A stretch of DNA of 37,962 nt, from positions 1-37,962 of the forward strand of contig MU835578.1 in assembly GCA_029204225.1 (NCBI GenBank), read 5' to 3'. Within the stretch, counting starts at the first letter, position 1, and every line of letters starts with the position of its first letter. Shown piece after piece: positions 1-11,441 of the stretch. Below the pieces are notes generated by a model. The model was given only the letters and a program-made list of their open reading frames with translations. It ran no database searches and was not told the DNA's origin. Made by a program: the position numbers and the translations under genes. Source of the stretch: Diphasiastrum complanatum (taxonomy: Eukaryota > Streptophyta > Lycopodiopsida > Lycopodiales > Lycopodiaceae).

Positions 1-1379
1 ATGATTGTTTAGAATTTTTTTAACTTTGACTTTTAAATGGCTGGAAATGTATGTAGCTAGCTTGTTGTCTTGTTTAACCAGCCATGCTTAGGCATTTCCA
101 CCTGCTAATATCATAATTTCTGACTTTGGAAGAGTCGAGACCCACATGTAAAAAACAATGACTAGCTATCATCGTATTAGGGTTACTAGCTAGGGTTGAG
201 TGCTTACTTGCAGGATTCCTTCTAAGAAGCTCTGTTGGGCCCAGTACTCAGTTATAACAACTCTTTGGATTTCTCCATCTTTCCCAAAATGTTCATTGTG
301 TACGTAAGAGATTTAACAGTAATCAGTTATGCCAAACAATGTAACTAACCCTAATTTCATACGTCAAAATTAGTATGTCAAAGAAGATTTTGCAAAATAA
401 ATTTTTTCGAAGAAGAGGCCAGAAAAATTTATATGAGAGCTATCATGCATGATATGAGACGAAACACTAGTTATGACAAAAGGCCGGTTTCATACCTCAT
501 AGATTAATGGCCCATTGCCAGTTTGAGGCTGAGTTTGTTTTCGTTTTTTCTCTTTTGTATGTCCTCATTTGTCTGGTGGATCCCTGACCTCACAGAGAGG
601 AAAAGAAGTCTTAACCAGCACACTACCTATTTGAGGACGAGGCTGCATTTGTCGCATGAGCAACTTCATACTATCAGATAACCCTAGAGTCCAAAGTTTC
701 CAGTCTGTTCTCTCGGTGATATAAGTCTGTCCTGCATAGCTCACCGCTTGATATCTTCTTTGTAGCACATGCTCCTAAAAGCTATGAACTGGATTCTTAG
801 CCTCATGATCCAATTTAAGCTACTTTCTGGGACATGCCGTGAAGAAATATGGGGTTGGTCCCAGAAACCAGCAACCAGAAAATGTGGAGAGAAGCAATCA
901 AACACCTTCTCAATTTGATCTGAAAGATAATCGTAATTTAGCTCAAAGGAAGTGCAACAAGGACAAAACTGTGCTGAACAGGTTCTGGTGTTGGACAGTC
1001 ACCAGAACGAACTTACATAAAACTTGGTCAAAATAGTCTATATGTAGCTTCACAGGCGTTGTGGCTTGTTCATGTTCTAGTCCAACCTAGCACAAGGATG
1101 GACATTGAAATTTCTCAAATCGATTTCCACCAAAAGAAAAAAAGGTGCAACAAAGACAAAAATAAGCTCCCAACCTGACATCCTGCTAGGACATAACTTA
1201 CACTAATCAGGAATGAAATACTTTCTGATAATCACAATGCACATCAAATTTGCCCTGAAATGATGGAGGAGCTGTAGCTTGTGGATTGCAATAAAAATGT
1301 CTCAAAACCTTGGACAGATGAACTCAGACTGGTTAACACGCTTTTGTGTGTGAAGATCTGATAATGACAATGAGCTGAT
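1..1379. other. No recognised gene; probably includes the LTR of element E
   Basis: No protein family is recognisable on either strand. The right part is expected to be the rest of the 3' LTR of copia element E, because the LTR terminus lies at 1447 and the LTR runs toward lower coordinates. Its outer boundary cannot be placed, since the partner LTR is not in the window. A short minus-strand open stretch (565-768) looks exon-like in composition but matches nothing I know. Confidence 0.4.
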
Positions 1380-1432
1380 TATGCTAAAGTTAATCCATAG
1401 GTCAAAGTAACCTATGGATTAACTTTAGCATA
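1380..1432. repeat. 23-bp perfect inverted repeat (hairpin) in the LTR of element E
   Basis: The left arm 1380-1402 is an exact reverse complement of the right arm 1410-1432, separated by a 7-nt loop at 1403-1409. The hairpin starts 15 bp inside the LTR terminus (TG...at 1447 on the minus strand), so it lies at the start of the element's U3. In RNA or single-stranded DNA it would form a stable stem. Confidence 0.85.
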
Positions 1433-1437
1433 GTCAT

Positions 1438-1908
1438 TTATTTAACACCCTCCTTAAATGACAATGCAAAAACTGAAAGCTTCGCTATGTAACAAAACCA
1501 AAAAGCTTTGCATAAAGCTTCAAATCTGACTCTAGGCAACGCCTTAGTGAAGAGGTATGCAATATTATCCTCCGTAGGACAATATTCAAGTAAAATGTCG
1601 CCATCATGAAGTCTCTCCCGAACAAAGTGATAATGGATCTCGATGTGCTTCATCCTCGCATGAAAAACAGGATTCCGTGCAATGGCAATAGCACTTTGAC
1701 TATCACTCAAGATAAGAGTGGCTGAGGGCTCGCCAAACTTCATGTCAACAAGTAGTCTTCTCAGCCATAAACACTCTGTTGTGGTTGAAAATATCGCTCT
1801 ATATTCTGCCTCACTAGAAGAAGTAGCAACAGTGGGCTACTTTTTACTTGATCACGAAATTGCAGAGTTTCCATAGAAAAAGCAATGTCCACTTGTAGAG
1901 CGTCTGGT
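1438..1908 (-). pseudogene. Ty1/copia RNase H end, polypurine tract and LTR start (element E)
   Basis: The minus strand reads the C-terminal RNase H of a Ty1/copia polyprotein: a TRRSTSGH motif near 1900, SSSEAEYRA near 1810, SDSQSAI near 1700, and the conserved HIEIHYHFVRE and FTKALPRVRFE stretches down to about 1530. Two in-frame stops interrupt the part before SSSEAEYRA, one of them in the expected SSKKQP segment (CAG to TAG). The polypurine tract AAGGAGGG (1448-1455, minus strand) is followed directly by TGTTAAATAAATG, a standard LTR start. Everything 5' of the RNase H is missing: homology stops near 1908, where unrelated sequence begins. It is an inactive, 5'-truncated copy. Confidence 0.88.
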
Positions 1909-1934
1909 GATATGTTTGGTTTCTACTCCAGGTT

Positions 1935-2240
1935 TTCACTTTAAAGCTTTGGGGATGCAGGATGCATGGAACGCATTCCACTCTGAGGAGTTTGCTTGAT
2001 ACGGGAGTCAACTTTCTTGAATATCTTCAAACTCTGGGTTTTCTACACACTATATCCAGCCAACTGTTAAAAAGAGGACGCTTACAACTTTCAGATATTG
2101 TCGCAGCTTATGTTGATTTCAACCTTGCAGGTCTGACTTCATCAATTATAAGATCTGAGGAAGGAAATGCTGAGCACTTGGATGCAAACAAATTCACAGG
2201 CCTGCAGAAAAAGTTACACTGCAGACTTCCATGTATATAG
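1935..2240 (+). other. Unidentified exon-like open reading frame
   Basis: A plus-strand frame open from 1962 to a TAG at 2238-2240 encodes about 92 residues of balanced, protein-like composition. It includes an amphipathic Leu-rich helix (FLEYLQTLGFLHTISSQLL) followed by RGRLQLSDIVAAYVDFNLAG. Just upstream in another frame there is a further plausible stretch (ALGMQDAWNAFHSEEF, about 1944-1993), so the two may be one exon broken by a frameshift. It begins right where copia fragment E ends, so it could be a captured or disrupted host exon. I do not recognise the family. Confidence 0.3.
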
Positions 2241-3305
2241 ATGATGATTTCTTGCATTATTCTGTATCTATAGATTCTTGACCATTATTGGAAAGTATTG
2301 TCAATATTAAGATATTTACAGTACTTCATGAAATCAATGGTTTGGTTTCAAGTCTGTTAGAAGTGGACACCCCAGGATGAGTCTTTGTGACGTGGCAGTG
2401 CACTAGTCAGTTATGTGTATGTATTCTGCGTTGAAACAATCTGACAAGTTTGCGTTGTTCTTGATGAAGGATAAAGTGCTGTGAATCTTGGCAGGAACAT
2501 CAATTCTCAAGAACCGAATTGTTGGTTTGATGTTTTCTTTTCTTTCATTTATGATATAACTGCGATAAACGTATTGACTTCCTATGAGGAATGTGACTTA
2601 TCTGAAATAGCTGGTGAGTAACTAAGTAAAGAGAGGGCTTATGAAGTTTTTTCTTAACCAAATTCATGCTCAATAACCATTAACGAGTAGTGTCAGAACC
2701 AGGTTCTATTGGAACTAGGATATGGGGTTTTGAAAATATATTATTCTGTAAAAGTGTCTTTGCCTACATTTTCGTATGAAGATTGGTGCTTCCATTGTTT
2801 CTAATAGCAAAACTTGGAGCTTGCGACTGTCTGATTTGCTCTGTTGCTGTTGTTCGATGCAAATAGTGGAGCTTTGTTACTACTTCACCATTAAGTCAAG
2901 CAGAAACCTAGACCACTTGAAAATTGAACCTCGCCAAGTTTTAATTTAACTCAAGCAGTAGCAATGACCAAGAACAAGCCTTTAAATCACTACTGTCATG
3001 TACATGTTCTAGCCTCAATTGTTGCAACCCCTCAAGTCTGACTCGTCCTAAAGCCATCACATGGCACATATAACTTTGGCAAGTACTAGACACTTGGTTA
3101 TGTATGCAAAAGTTGTTGAACCTGACTGGCGACGTGGCACTCAGGTATTGGACCAAATTTCCCGATCAGCATATGAGATGTCCTTTAACCAGTCAACTCC
3201 TACATTTAGGAAGCTAGTCCAGCAGACCAATATCCTTTTGCCCATTGCAATTGTCACTATAGGTCGGCGACGTAGCCAGCCATTTAACCATTGATAATTA
3301 CATTT
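2241..3305. other. No recognised gene; possibly the LTR of the gypsy fragment on its right
   Basis: No domain or convincing frame is seen. A 3' LTR of the minus-strand gypsy fragment (3306-3717) would be expected immediately to its left, but I cannot identify LTR ends without the partner copy. Confidence 0.4.
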
Positions 3306-3717
3306 TTACAGCTCACAATTCATCTCCACCCCCTCAGCACGTAACTTGTGCACGATCTCCTAGGTAGTATCAAGAAGTCATCCTGCCATGCAACCAAGTA
3401 CTCATTTGCAATCGCCCATGCCTTCGATCCAGTACCCTTGCTACTCCATGTTTCACCTTCCCATGCTCTTGAAACAAAACAAGTCCATCAGTCAACAAAT
3501 TATCACCATCATGTATAACTTTCTTTATGCATGAAACATGAAAAATTGGATGCACTCTAAAACCAAGACGTAAATCCAATTCATAGGCAATGCTTTCCGT
3601 TTTATTAACAATTTTCTGAATTCTTCAAAATCTATATGACAACTTGTATGACTGCCCTGTCTTTAGAGAAGCTGAGTCCTTTGGAATCTCGAGAAACACC
3701 ACGTTCCCTTCACTATC
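3306..3717 (-). pseudogene. Ty3/gypsy (chromovirus) integrase C-terminus plus chromodomain remnant
   Basis: On the minus strand the region reads the last part of a chromovirus polyprotein. It begins with VVFLEIPKDSASLKTGQSYKLS-like sequence (integrase C-terminal module), then AYELDLRLGFRVHPIFHVSCIKK (the GPY/F-type 'R-VHPVFHVSCLKK' signature), then a chromodomain with LDRRH, EYLVAWQ and an ending read as EIVHKLRAEG. It terminates at a TAA at 3306-3308. It is dead: a TGA interrupts the integrase module, there is a frameshift at the chromodomain start and another inside it, and a conserved Trp codon (TTWE) has become TAG. Only this 3' piece of the element is present. Confidence 0.85.
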
Positions 3718-4046
3718 TAGGTGACTGCACATAGAGTTGATTATCGTCAGTTGATCTGCCACACCCTGCCCAGTTGATATACTGGGCATCAACAGATGCT
3801 GAGGTGTATCTGATTATTGATCTATGTTGATGCAACAAGAAACTACAAGTATCTATTTGTTGAAGCATAATGTGTCTACTGCTTGCACATAGAGTTACTA
3901 ATCTAGATGACTGCACATAGAGTTGATTATTATTCCATGGGAGCGGAGCTGGCAATTGCAACCAGAATATCATACTGTGGGAAACTTCAGTTGATCTGCC
4001 ACACCCTGCCCAGTTGATATACTGGGCATCAACAGATGCTGAGGTG
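3716..4046 (+). repeat. Local direct duplication (two repeated blocks)
   Basis: A 60-bp block at 3747-3806 recurs without mismatch at 3987-4046, offset exactly 240 bp. A second block of about 29 bp at 3716-3744 recurs with one mismatch at 3902-3930, offset 186 bp. A shorter partial copy of the second block (CACATAGAGTTA) lies near 3885. The differing offsets mean that the two copies differ by an insertion or deletion of 54 bp between blocks. Confidence 0.85.
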
Positions 4047-6972
4047 AATTGTTAGACTGACAAGTTATACACCATGTGATTTATATGGCCTCTATCAAGT
4101 GCAAAAAGGACAGAAGGTATGAACGGCTTAGTTCATAACGGATCATCAATTGCTTCGAACATATGAGATGTTACTTAGAAATTATGGTCCTGAGTTTCAG
4201 ATACTTGAACTATCATTGTGGCAGCTGTCTAGGTGGAGGGATCAGCAAACCAATCCTTACTATGCAGTGCCTCCTTGCTATTGTAAAACACTTGATATTG
4301 TGTGAGAGAGCTATATAGACAACGAAGCCTAGGTCGAAGTGGGAACTGTTAACTGTTTTTTTTCTTGATCACAAATGGGAAGGATTCTGACATACAAAAG
4401 TTGAAAGTGTGTTCTAGGACAGCATGATCCCATGCCGATGTGAGGTGGCTTTTTCATGACGAGATGTATATGTATATGCATAATGATTCTAACAGTACCT
4501 GGAACGGTGATTTGTAGAGTCTCAACGATGCCTCTTCAGCTTCAACTTTCTAAGGCATCCGTATATGCAGTGCCAGATTTTTTGAGTCTATAGCCAAGTG
4601 ATCTTATTTTGAGAGTGTCATGGTATGAAGGCTATCTGCGAATCTTCATGAATCTTACGTGGTCTTGAGAGTAAGAGGCCTAAAAGGAGAGATTGATGTG
4701 CATGCACGAAGAGAAAACCTTGGATCATAACACTTGCCCTTCATTATCTGCACAGAGAACAGTACGTCAACAATATACAATCATCATTTTGGAGTTATTA
4801 CGTAAAACATGTAGTTTTTTTTCTCTCCAGCAGATTATTTTGTCTATGAACTTTGTGCAATAGGCACTCGGAAGGCCAAAAGGCTTACAAGCTCAAGACT
4901 CTCTAATAATGTTGTTGTTGACATGAAAGAAGTTCTAATTTGATAGGCTGTTAGACTAGAATATAGAACTAGAGAAATCGGAAAGTCTACTCAGAAAAGA
5001 GGAATGACCGTTCAAGTCTTCCTCTCACAAACACGTTGATGGCTGCTATTGTTTTAATTACTTCTTTGATAATTGAGGTTTCCTTTATCATGCTTTTGAG
5101 GGCCTCCATATTACCTTGCATTCTCGAGTAAAATATATTTAGGTTGACCAATATATGAAGATCGATACATGAAAGGATGTCACAAGAAAGTTATGGTGAT
5201 GGTCATTGTCAATTGATGCATCACTTTAGCAATTGGTTACACCCACATCAACTTTATTAAGTTTATATTTGTAGTTCTAGTGGTAATGATGGTATTATAA
5301 TATTATCAAAGCTACATTTTAGTTGCAATGATTATGTAATAGTCATATCAAGCCTTTTGTGGTAATTGAGTAATCTGCTTTAAGTGTGTTAGTGCCAATC
5401 ATAATCATTAGACTACAATCACCCTTGTAGGTTGGTAATGATGAATTGATAACGATGGTGTTATCAATGCTCTGTTATTTGCAACGATTATGTAACTCTA
5501 GAAGCTTGTACGTCATCAATATTATTTGCTTTGAACACTAAGCCGAAGAAGACAATTAATCTATTGCTAGATTAGAATATGTTCTATCTAAACTAGGCCC
5601 TCATAAAGGATGTATGAAAATACAAAAAAGGAAAAAAGAAAAAAAAGGACAAGCTTTCAAGAAACTTTGGAAATGTCCCTTGTAAGCCAAGCATTGGTGA
5701 AACAAAGGCTCTTAAAGTTTTATCAAATTAAATACACAATCTGAAAAGGTATTGTAACACCACTCAAGATTTTTAACAAGGTTAATAAAAATTGACACTT
5801 GGAAAACATAGCATGAGAAAAATCTTACAAAACAACAGTTTCTAATGATGATAATCACAAAGTACACAAAATCATGCAATGTCTCTTTGCAAAAACTTCG
5901 GAAGCCTTAATATATGGTCATCACAAGAAATGGAAGAATATCATTGGCGAGCAAGGCAACATAGAACGAACCAAAATAGTCAATATGGTAGAACAAGTTG
6001 AAGAATAAGCTACTTCATGCAATTGTTTTAATGGTTTTATTAATAGCACAAATTTGTCGAAGTACAAAAGTGACAAACTACATGAAATTTAGAAGAAAAA
6101 AAAATTGAAATTTATACGATAGATTTAAATAGATTTTTTTTAAATACATTAATAATTGTGATAAATCATTATCACTTCCCTTTTTCTCTTATCTTCAAAT
6201 GTAGGCTGCAATTTGTTGTCATAACAAAACTCTCTCCTTGCATATACTCCAAAAATTAAGTATCATCTCTACTTCCATTTAATTTAGTATATGTAGTATA
6301 TCATGCAACATGGGAAGACCTTCAAATAAAATCCCGTTAGGTCCATATTCTAAAATATTGATTACAACAAAAAATTTCACAAAAATACTATTGTGTGTTG
6401 CACTAAACTTATGGTTGCCTAGACAATGAGATAAGGCCTTTGCAGCCATGATCATAGGTTTTCAAGCAAATTAAAATTTGGATGTGCAACATGTATCAGA
6501 TTTGTTTAGTACTTCTAATTTGCAAGCATTTTCATTAACAAACGGTTGTAAGCCCTAACACCATAAACTATTTGCCATGTGTATTGTGACCTACTATGCT
6601 AGGTCACTTCCACAAAAGTTATCTTGTGAGTTAGGCACATGCAATTGTTGATACCATTTCATCTCTATTATCTTTGATTGATCTATCTACGCATTAGCTT
6701 GTATATTTACAACTTAAGACAACTACTTTGTTTTGCTACCCACATTAGGAATAATGTTTTTACTCGGTTGAGAAGTGATGGATAAACATTACTTTAGGAT
6801 TCATGGTGCCCTAACATGCTCCATGAGTTATTTGCATTTAGTATAGATAGATCTTCTCTTTCTCATTTGATAATTCATGTTTTGGAGAATTTTCTAAGTT
6901 CTTAGTTGGAAAACATTTTACTCTTCCTACTTGGGGCTTTGCTTGTGTTCATTCAATTATCCTAGGCAAGTT
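4047..6972. other. AT-rich intergenic DNA, no recognised gene
   Basis: I find no recognisable coding sequence. Between about 5283 and 5520 two diverged copies of a roughly 150-bp segment follow each other; the anchors are GGTAATGATG...TTATCAA and TTGCAA(T/C)GATTATGTAA. A short charged, helical frame on the minus strand (4987-5121, 44 codons) is not enough to call. A purine-rich run lies at about 5620-5650. Confidence 0.5.
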
Positions 6973-7440
6973 TGTTGGAAAGAGGTGTGTAAAAGATAGG
7001 TAAAAAAGAATCAAATAAAAAGAATTTAAACGACAAGAAAGAAAATTGATCGTGAGCAGCAGAATAAACTATCTTTCTCTTTCTCTATGCATGACTATGC
7101 CTATCAATTTCGAACAAAACAATAGTTATTGAAATCACGTTCGATCTTATAGTAACTAACTTTGAAATCATTAGTACTACCAGTGATTACGTAGCCAAAC
7201 ATTAAACATTGAATTATCAGACAAATAATCAGTTGCGAAGAACTACAGAAACGAATACATTCTGAGACGATCCTGAATGCAATAAGAAGATAGTATTGAT
7301 TCAGTATGAAAACAAAACAAAATGTAAATGAGTATAACAAGTTGCAAATCGAAGCCACATACTCTAAGCTATCTCTGGACGACTAAAATAAGTCTAACTG
7401 CGACTACTGATAAGCAATAAGCGCAATGGCAATCTCTAAT
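6973..7440 (-). repeat. 3' LTR of element A
   Basis: It starts at TGTTGGAAAG (6973) and matches the right LTR along most of that copy. The inner boundary is only approximate (about 7440): the RNase H end next to it is itself deleted and no clean polypurine tract is visible. Relative to the right LTR this copy carries about 130 extra bases after GCATGACTA (near 7095-7225), so the right copy has an internal deletion. Confidence 0.7.
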
Positions 7441-8260
7441 CAACTCTAATGCTCAAGAGTGTTCAAGCTCGCAGGCCTGAGAGAGCGCTATCTATATTGA
7501 CAGTACTGCAATCTGACCTCTTTGTTGAGAACTTTGCTTCTGACATAGTGATACTTGAGTTCAATGTGCTTACTCCTAGAATGAAATCTAGGGTTGGCTA
7601 TCAAGGCAATAGCACTTTGATTATCACAAAATAGTAATGTCGGAGCATATTGATTCAGATTGATATCTGAAAGTAAGTTTCTCAACCAAATTGCTTCCTT
7701 TGTAGCTTGTGAGACTGCAATATACTCTGATTCTGTAGAAGATAGAGCTATCCAAGATTGCTTGCAACTGTTCCAAGAAATAGGACCATTGTTGAGGAAG
7801 AATGTAAATTCAGAAGTGGATTTACGAGTGTCTACATCTCCTGCCCAACTTGCATCTGTGCAACCAATGAGTAAATTGACTTTGTCATTGTCAACTGCTC
7901 CATAACAAATGCAAAAGTCCATAGTAGCTCGAAGATATCTCATGGCTCTAATAAGAGCCTTCCAATGTGTTATACCAGGATTAGTCATATATTGACTTAA
8001 GGAGCTAACTACAAAAACTATGTCTAGCCTAGTATAGATCATTGCATACATAAGAGATCCTATTATCGAATGATAAGGATACTCACGCGTCTGCTCCTTT
8101 TATTTGATTGTTTGGTGACAATGGTCTTTTGACAACTTGAGACCTGGTTCCATTGGTGAGAGAGCTAACTTGCAATTAACTTGATTATATCTGACTAACA
8201 TATTGTAGATATATCTTTGTTGAGTAATGTAGATCAACTTTCGATTTCTGTCTATGTGGA
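7441..8260 (-). pseudogene. Element A RNase H domain
   Basis: The minus-strand frame 8051 to 7488 carries the copia RNase H. It opens with MYAMIYTRLDIVFVVSSLSQY, followed by TDASWAGDVDTRKSTSEF near 7850, ALSSTESEYIAVSQATKEA near 7740, DNQSAIALIANPRFHSRSKHIE near 7600, and ends ...RLQYC near 7500. The three acidic positions expected for RNase H (Asp in TDASW, Glu in STESEY, Asp in DNQSA) are visible. The conserved tail that normally follows (STEDQ-ADIFTK) is deleted, and the frame then shifts into ALSGLRA-like residue sequence and stops. Upstream, 8052-8260 holds a frame-broken RT-RNase H connector. Confidence 0.88.
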
Positions 8261-9205
8261 TTTAAATACCAAGGCATAAATGAGTTTCGCCCAGATCGGT
8301 CATGTCGAATTCGGAAGATAGCATTGATTTGTCTTCTTTTATCAGATCGATACTATTGCCAAAGAACAATGTGTCGCCCACATATAAAGTGATAATGGTA
8401 AAAGATTGTTGCACTGTCTTGAAGTAAATATTTGAATCTGAAGAGCTTGGTATGTAGGCGTGATCAATAAGAAAAATATTGATCCTTTGAAACCATGCTC
8501 GAGCAGACTGCTTCAAGCCATAAAGTGCTTTATGGAGTTTACACACATGATTGTGTTTACCTTCGATAATATAACCTTCGGGTTGCACCATGTAAATGTC
8601 TTCTTCGATAACTCCATTGAGATATGTTGTCTGTACATCCATTTGATGTATTTCCAAATCTGCTGCAGCAGCAAACGATAATAAAAGTCGAATAGAAGAA
8701 TGCTTGACTACTGGACTGAAGGTTTCAGTGTAATCGATGTTGTATGCCTGAGAAAATTCTCTGGCAACAAGTCGGGCTTTTCTTCTATCGATGCTTCTGT
8801 TTGCTTTGTACTTGACTTTGAAAATCCATTTGCAATCAACTACGTTTCTACTGATAGATAATTCGACAATCGTCCATGTCTGGTTCTTGATAAGAGATGA
8901 ATACTCTTTATCCATAGTTTCTTTCAGAGATCGGAATTGGGCTGACTGATTGCCTCTTCGACAGTCGTCGGGGACAGCACTCGTCGACTCCTGAACAAGG
9001 TAAGCTGCAGACTCATCGATATACTTGATAGGTTGTTTGCTAGTTCTTGATGAGCTTCTGGGAGATAGAGAAAATTGATCATTTTCATCATACTATAGTT
9101 GCTGAATTGCAACATCATCATCTTCATATTTGTCGTTGATATGTCGTTCATCGAAAGTGAATGAGCTTGGACCTTCAATGAGAATAGTCGACTGAGGAAC
9201 ATCAA
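8261..9205 (-). pseudogene. Element A reverse transcriptase
   Basis: The frame from 8915 down to 8262 reads the classic copia RT (RVT_2): KNQTWTIVELS, CKWIFKVKYKANRSIDRRKARLVAREF, YTETFSPVVKHSSIRLLLS, LEIHQMDVQTTYLNG, EDIYMVQPEGY, CKLHKALYGLKQSARAWF and TITLYVGDTLFFGN. The catalytic YVDD motif reads YVGD (near 8370), a one-base GAC-to-GGC change that should abolish polymerase activity. Segment 8916-9205 is a frame-shifted linker between integrase and RT rich in Ser and acidic residues. Compare element C, where YVDD is intact. Confidence 0.92.
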
Positions 9206-10124
9206 AGTTCAATATGTCGTACGAGTCAAACAAGTCGGCTACATGGGCTTTGTCTTTTCCCTTGAGGTCGATAAACTGATCTTCGATGAAGATGACATCT
9301 CGGCTAGCGAATATCTTCGACTTGATGGGATCGAACAACTTGTAGTGTTGATCTGAAGTAGTGTAGTTGATGAAAATAGATTTGATACTCTAGAAGTTGA
9401 GCTTCTTCCTGAGATCATGAGGAATCTGAGCATAAGCAATACATCCAAAAACTCGTAAGTTTGATAAAGAAGGTTTGGTACCTATCCAAACTTCGAATGA
9501 TGTTTTGTCTAAGAGACCTTTACTAGGACATCTGTTCTGAATATAAGTTGTTGTTGAAACAACTTTAGCCTAGAAGGACTTCAGAAGTGTCGCATGTGAT
9601 AACATGCACTTTATCGATTCGACTAAGGTTCTATTCTTTCTCTCAGCAAGTCCATTTGATTGAGGCAAATAGGAGGTAATGTATTGTTGCTCAATGTCGT
9701 TGTTGAGATAGTACTCCTTGAATTCAGTGGAGATGTATTCTCCCCCGTTGTCGGCGGACCTCAATGCTTTGATTTGTTTGCCAATTTGATTTTATGCATG
9801 CCCTTTGAATTGTCAAAACTTGATGAAAGCTTCTGATTTTTGCTTGATGAAGTAAGCAGCTGTTCTTCTGGAGAATTCGTCAAAAAAGGTAATGAAATAC
9901 TTTGCATCTTGTAATGATCGAGTTTGCATAGTTCCACATATACCTGAATGAACAATATCTAACAGACCTTTTGCTACATGCCTATGACTCGATCTAAAAG
10001 GAATCCTAGTCTGCTTTCCAAGGATGCAGCTATGGCAGACAGGGAGATCGACTTTGCCAGACGGATAGTCGAGATCAAGTGCTAGGGATTGTCTGGACAT
10101 GTTCGAAACAGATGCATAATTCAA
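9206..10124 (-). pseudogene. Element A integrase (rve) region
   Basis: The minus strand carries an HHCC-type zinc module (HLGHLNYASV just right of 10100, CHSC near 10040), the start of the catalytic core with the family's HSD-(I/V)-CG motif read as HSGICG near 9940, then FDEFSRRT near 9890, ADNGGEY near 9755, and PQSNGLAERKNRTLVE near 9640. After this come the C-terminal RVFGCIAYAQIP and FIEDQFIDLKGK stretches down to 9240. The first catalytic Asp is Gly (GAT to GGT). The second Asp (FDEFSR) and the Glu (NGGEY) remain. At least one frameshift near 9790 and stops near 9570 and 9390 break the frame. Confidence 0.9.
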
Positions 10125-10660
10125 GTGTCCTAAGTGATGATGCCATAGTAATGTTTATTGAAAAGATAAAGGTTTTCAAGGCTTGACTAGAATCAGAATA
10201 ACAATGTGCCAATCTATATAAGTATCCATGCCTCTTGTCGAGTGCAAGGATCTTATTATTCTTATCGATAATTCTACATTGATCAGACTCAAACTCCACT
10301 TTGTGTCCTAAATCTATAATTCTACTTATTGATAACAAATTTGTAGAGAGTCTAGGAACATACAAGGCTTTTGACAGTAGTTTGAATTGATCATGCTGGA
10401 ATCTTAATCTTACAGTACCTTGACCTTCGATAGCGTGAGTGTTATCATCACCGAGATGAACATACTTCTTTGTGCTGTAAGGCGTATAGGAATGGAAAAT
10501 CTCACGATGATTGTCATATGTTGAGTAGCTCCGGAATCTAGAAACCACGAATCATCCGAATTCGCATATTTGTCTTTGACCATAAAAGCGCCTTCATCCA
10601 TTTCGACTTCAGGAGATGCTGTAACTGTATTTGCTTGTTGATCAGGTTGCTTGGCTACAT
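10125..10660 (-). pseudogene. Element A protease and pre-integrase
   Basis: The retropepsin active site appears as WFLDSGATQHMT, with the Asp codon at 10536-10538 on the minus strand. The flap-side copia signature follows as VHLGDDNTHAIEGQGTVRL and LYVPRLSTNLLSISRI (10470-10320), then the GAG-pre-integrase linker (ALDKRHGYLYRL, about 10250-10200). The active-site motif and the downstream part fall in different frames, so a frameshift lies near 10500. All catalytic residues I can see are intact, but the polyprotein could not be made in one piece. Confidence 0.88.
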
Positions 10661-11441
10661 TCTTTGCTTTGAGAATTCGGCAATCCTGGATCTCATGGTT
10701 ATTGCACTTGCAATACTTGCAAAACATCTTCTTCTTCGACGAATGTGGATTCGATGATTGTTCTTGACTTTGAGTCTGTTTCTAAATCAATGTAGACTGT
10801 TTGGAGCTTTTTTGCTTCTGTCGTTTCGAGCCCTTATTGACATATAGAGCATCAGATGAAGAGATAGACGAAGTGTCTTGACTTCTTCAATTATCTTCTT
10901 GCAGCAACATAGTGATAACTCTAGTAAGAGATAAATCTGAGTGTGTCATGATGATCATCACCCAGTTCTCATATGTAGAGTGTAGGCTTGAAAGCAATGT
11001 CGTAATTGTGTCTTGATCATCTATATTGATCCGACAGCAACCATCTGTTGCAAGAGATTCTTAAATTTTTTAATTTGATTTTGAAGAGAATTATTATTCG
11101 ACATCTTGAGTGTGAAGAATTTTCTTCAAAGATGCAACTTGGTAGTTACGTCTCTCACATCATATAGTGAGCTCAGGATGTCCCAAACTTCTTTCGAAGT
11201 TTTAGCTTCAGCTATGTGGCCAATCTGAGTATCTGATTTATTGAGGATAATAAATGCAAAAGCTTTATCATCATTTGATTTCCATTTTGAATCTTTTGTG
11301 TTGTTTTCAAGCTTCACTTCAATATCTGTAACAACATCCCACAATTCATTGGCAATTAGCAAGGTCTTCATCTTAAATTTCTATAAATGATAATTGGATC
11401 AGCTTGTCCGCGATAAGACCGGCTTTACTTTGAGAATCCAT
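10661..11441 (-). pseudogene. Element A gag with CCHC zinc knuckle
   Basis: Gag starts at the minus-strand ATG at 11441-11439 (MDSQSKAG...DKL), the same start as in element C (MNSQGKASPIMDKL). It reads through IANELWDVV, SKWKSNDDKAFAFIILN, IAEAKTSKEVWDILSSLYDVRDVTTKLHL (UBN2/copia gag signature), a broken middle section, and a zinc knuckle CKYCKCNNHEIQDC (C-x2-C-x4-H-x4-C) near 10720. A small frameshift just after the start and several stops between 10740 and 11125 disrupt it. Confidence 0.87.

Noticed and set aside
207-310. Minus-strand open stretch ending in CTGCAAGTAAG that resembles an exon with a splice donor
   Set aside because: A stop lies just upstream with no good acceptor between, and no family is recognisable.
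4987-5121. Minus-strand 44-codon charged, helical open frame
   Set aside because: Too short, with no homology I can recognise and no neighbouring coding sequence in frame.
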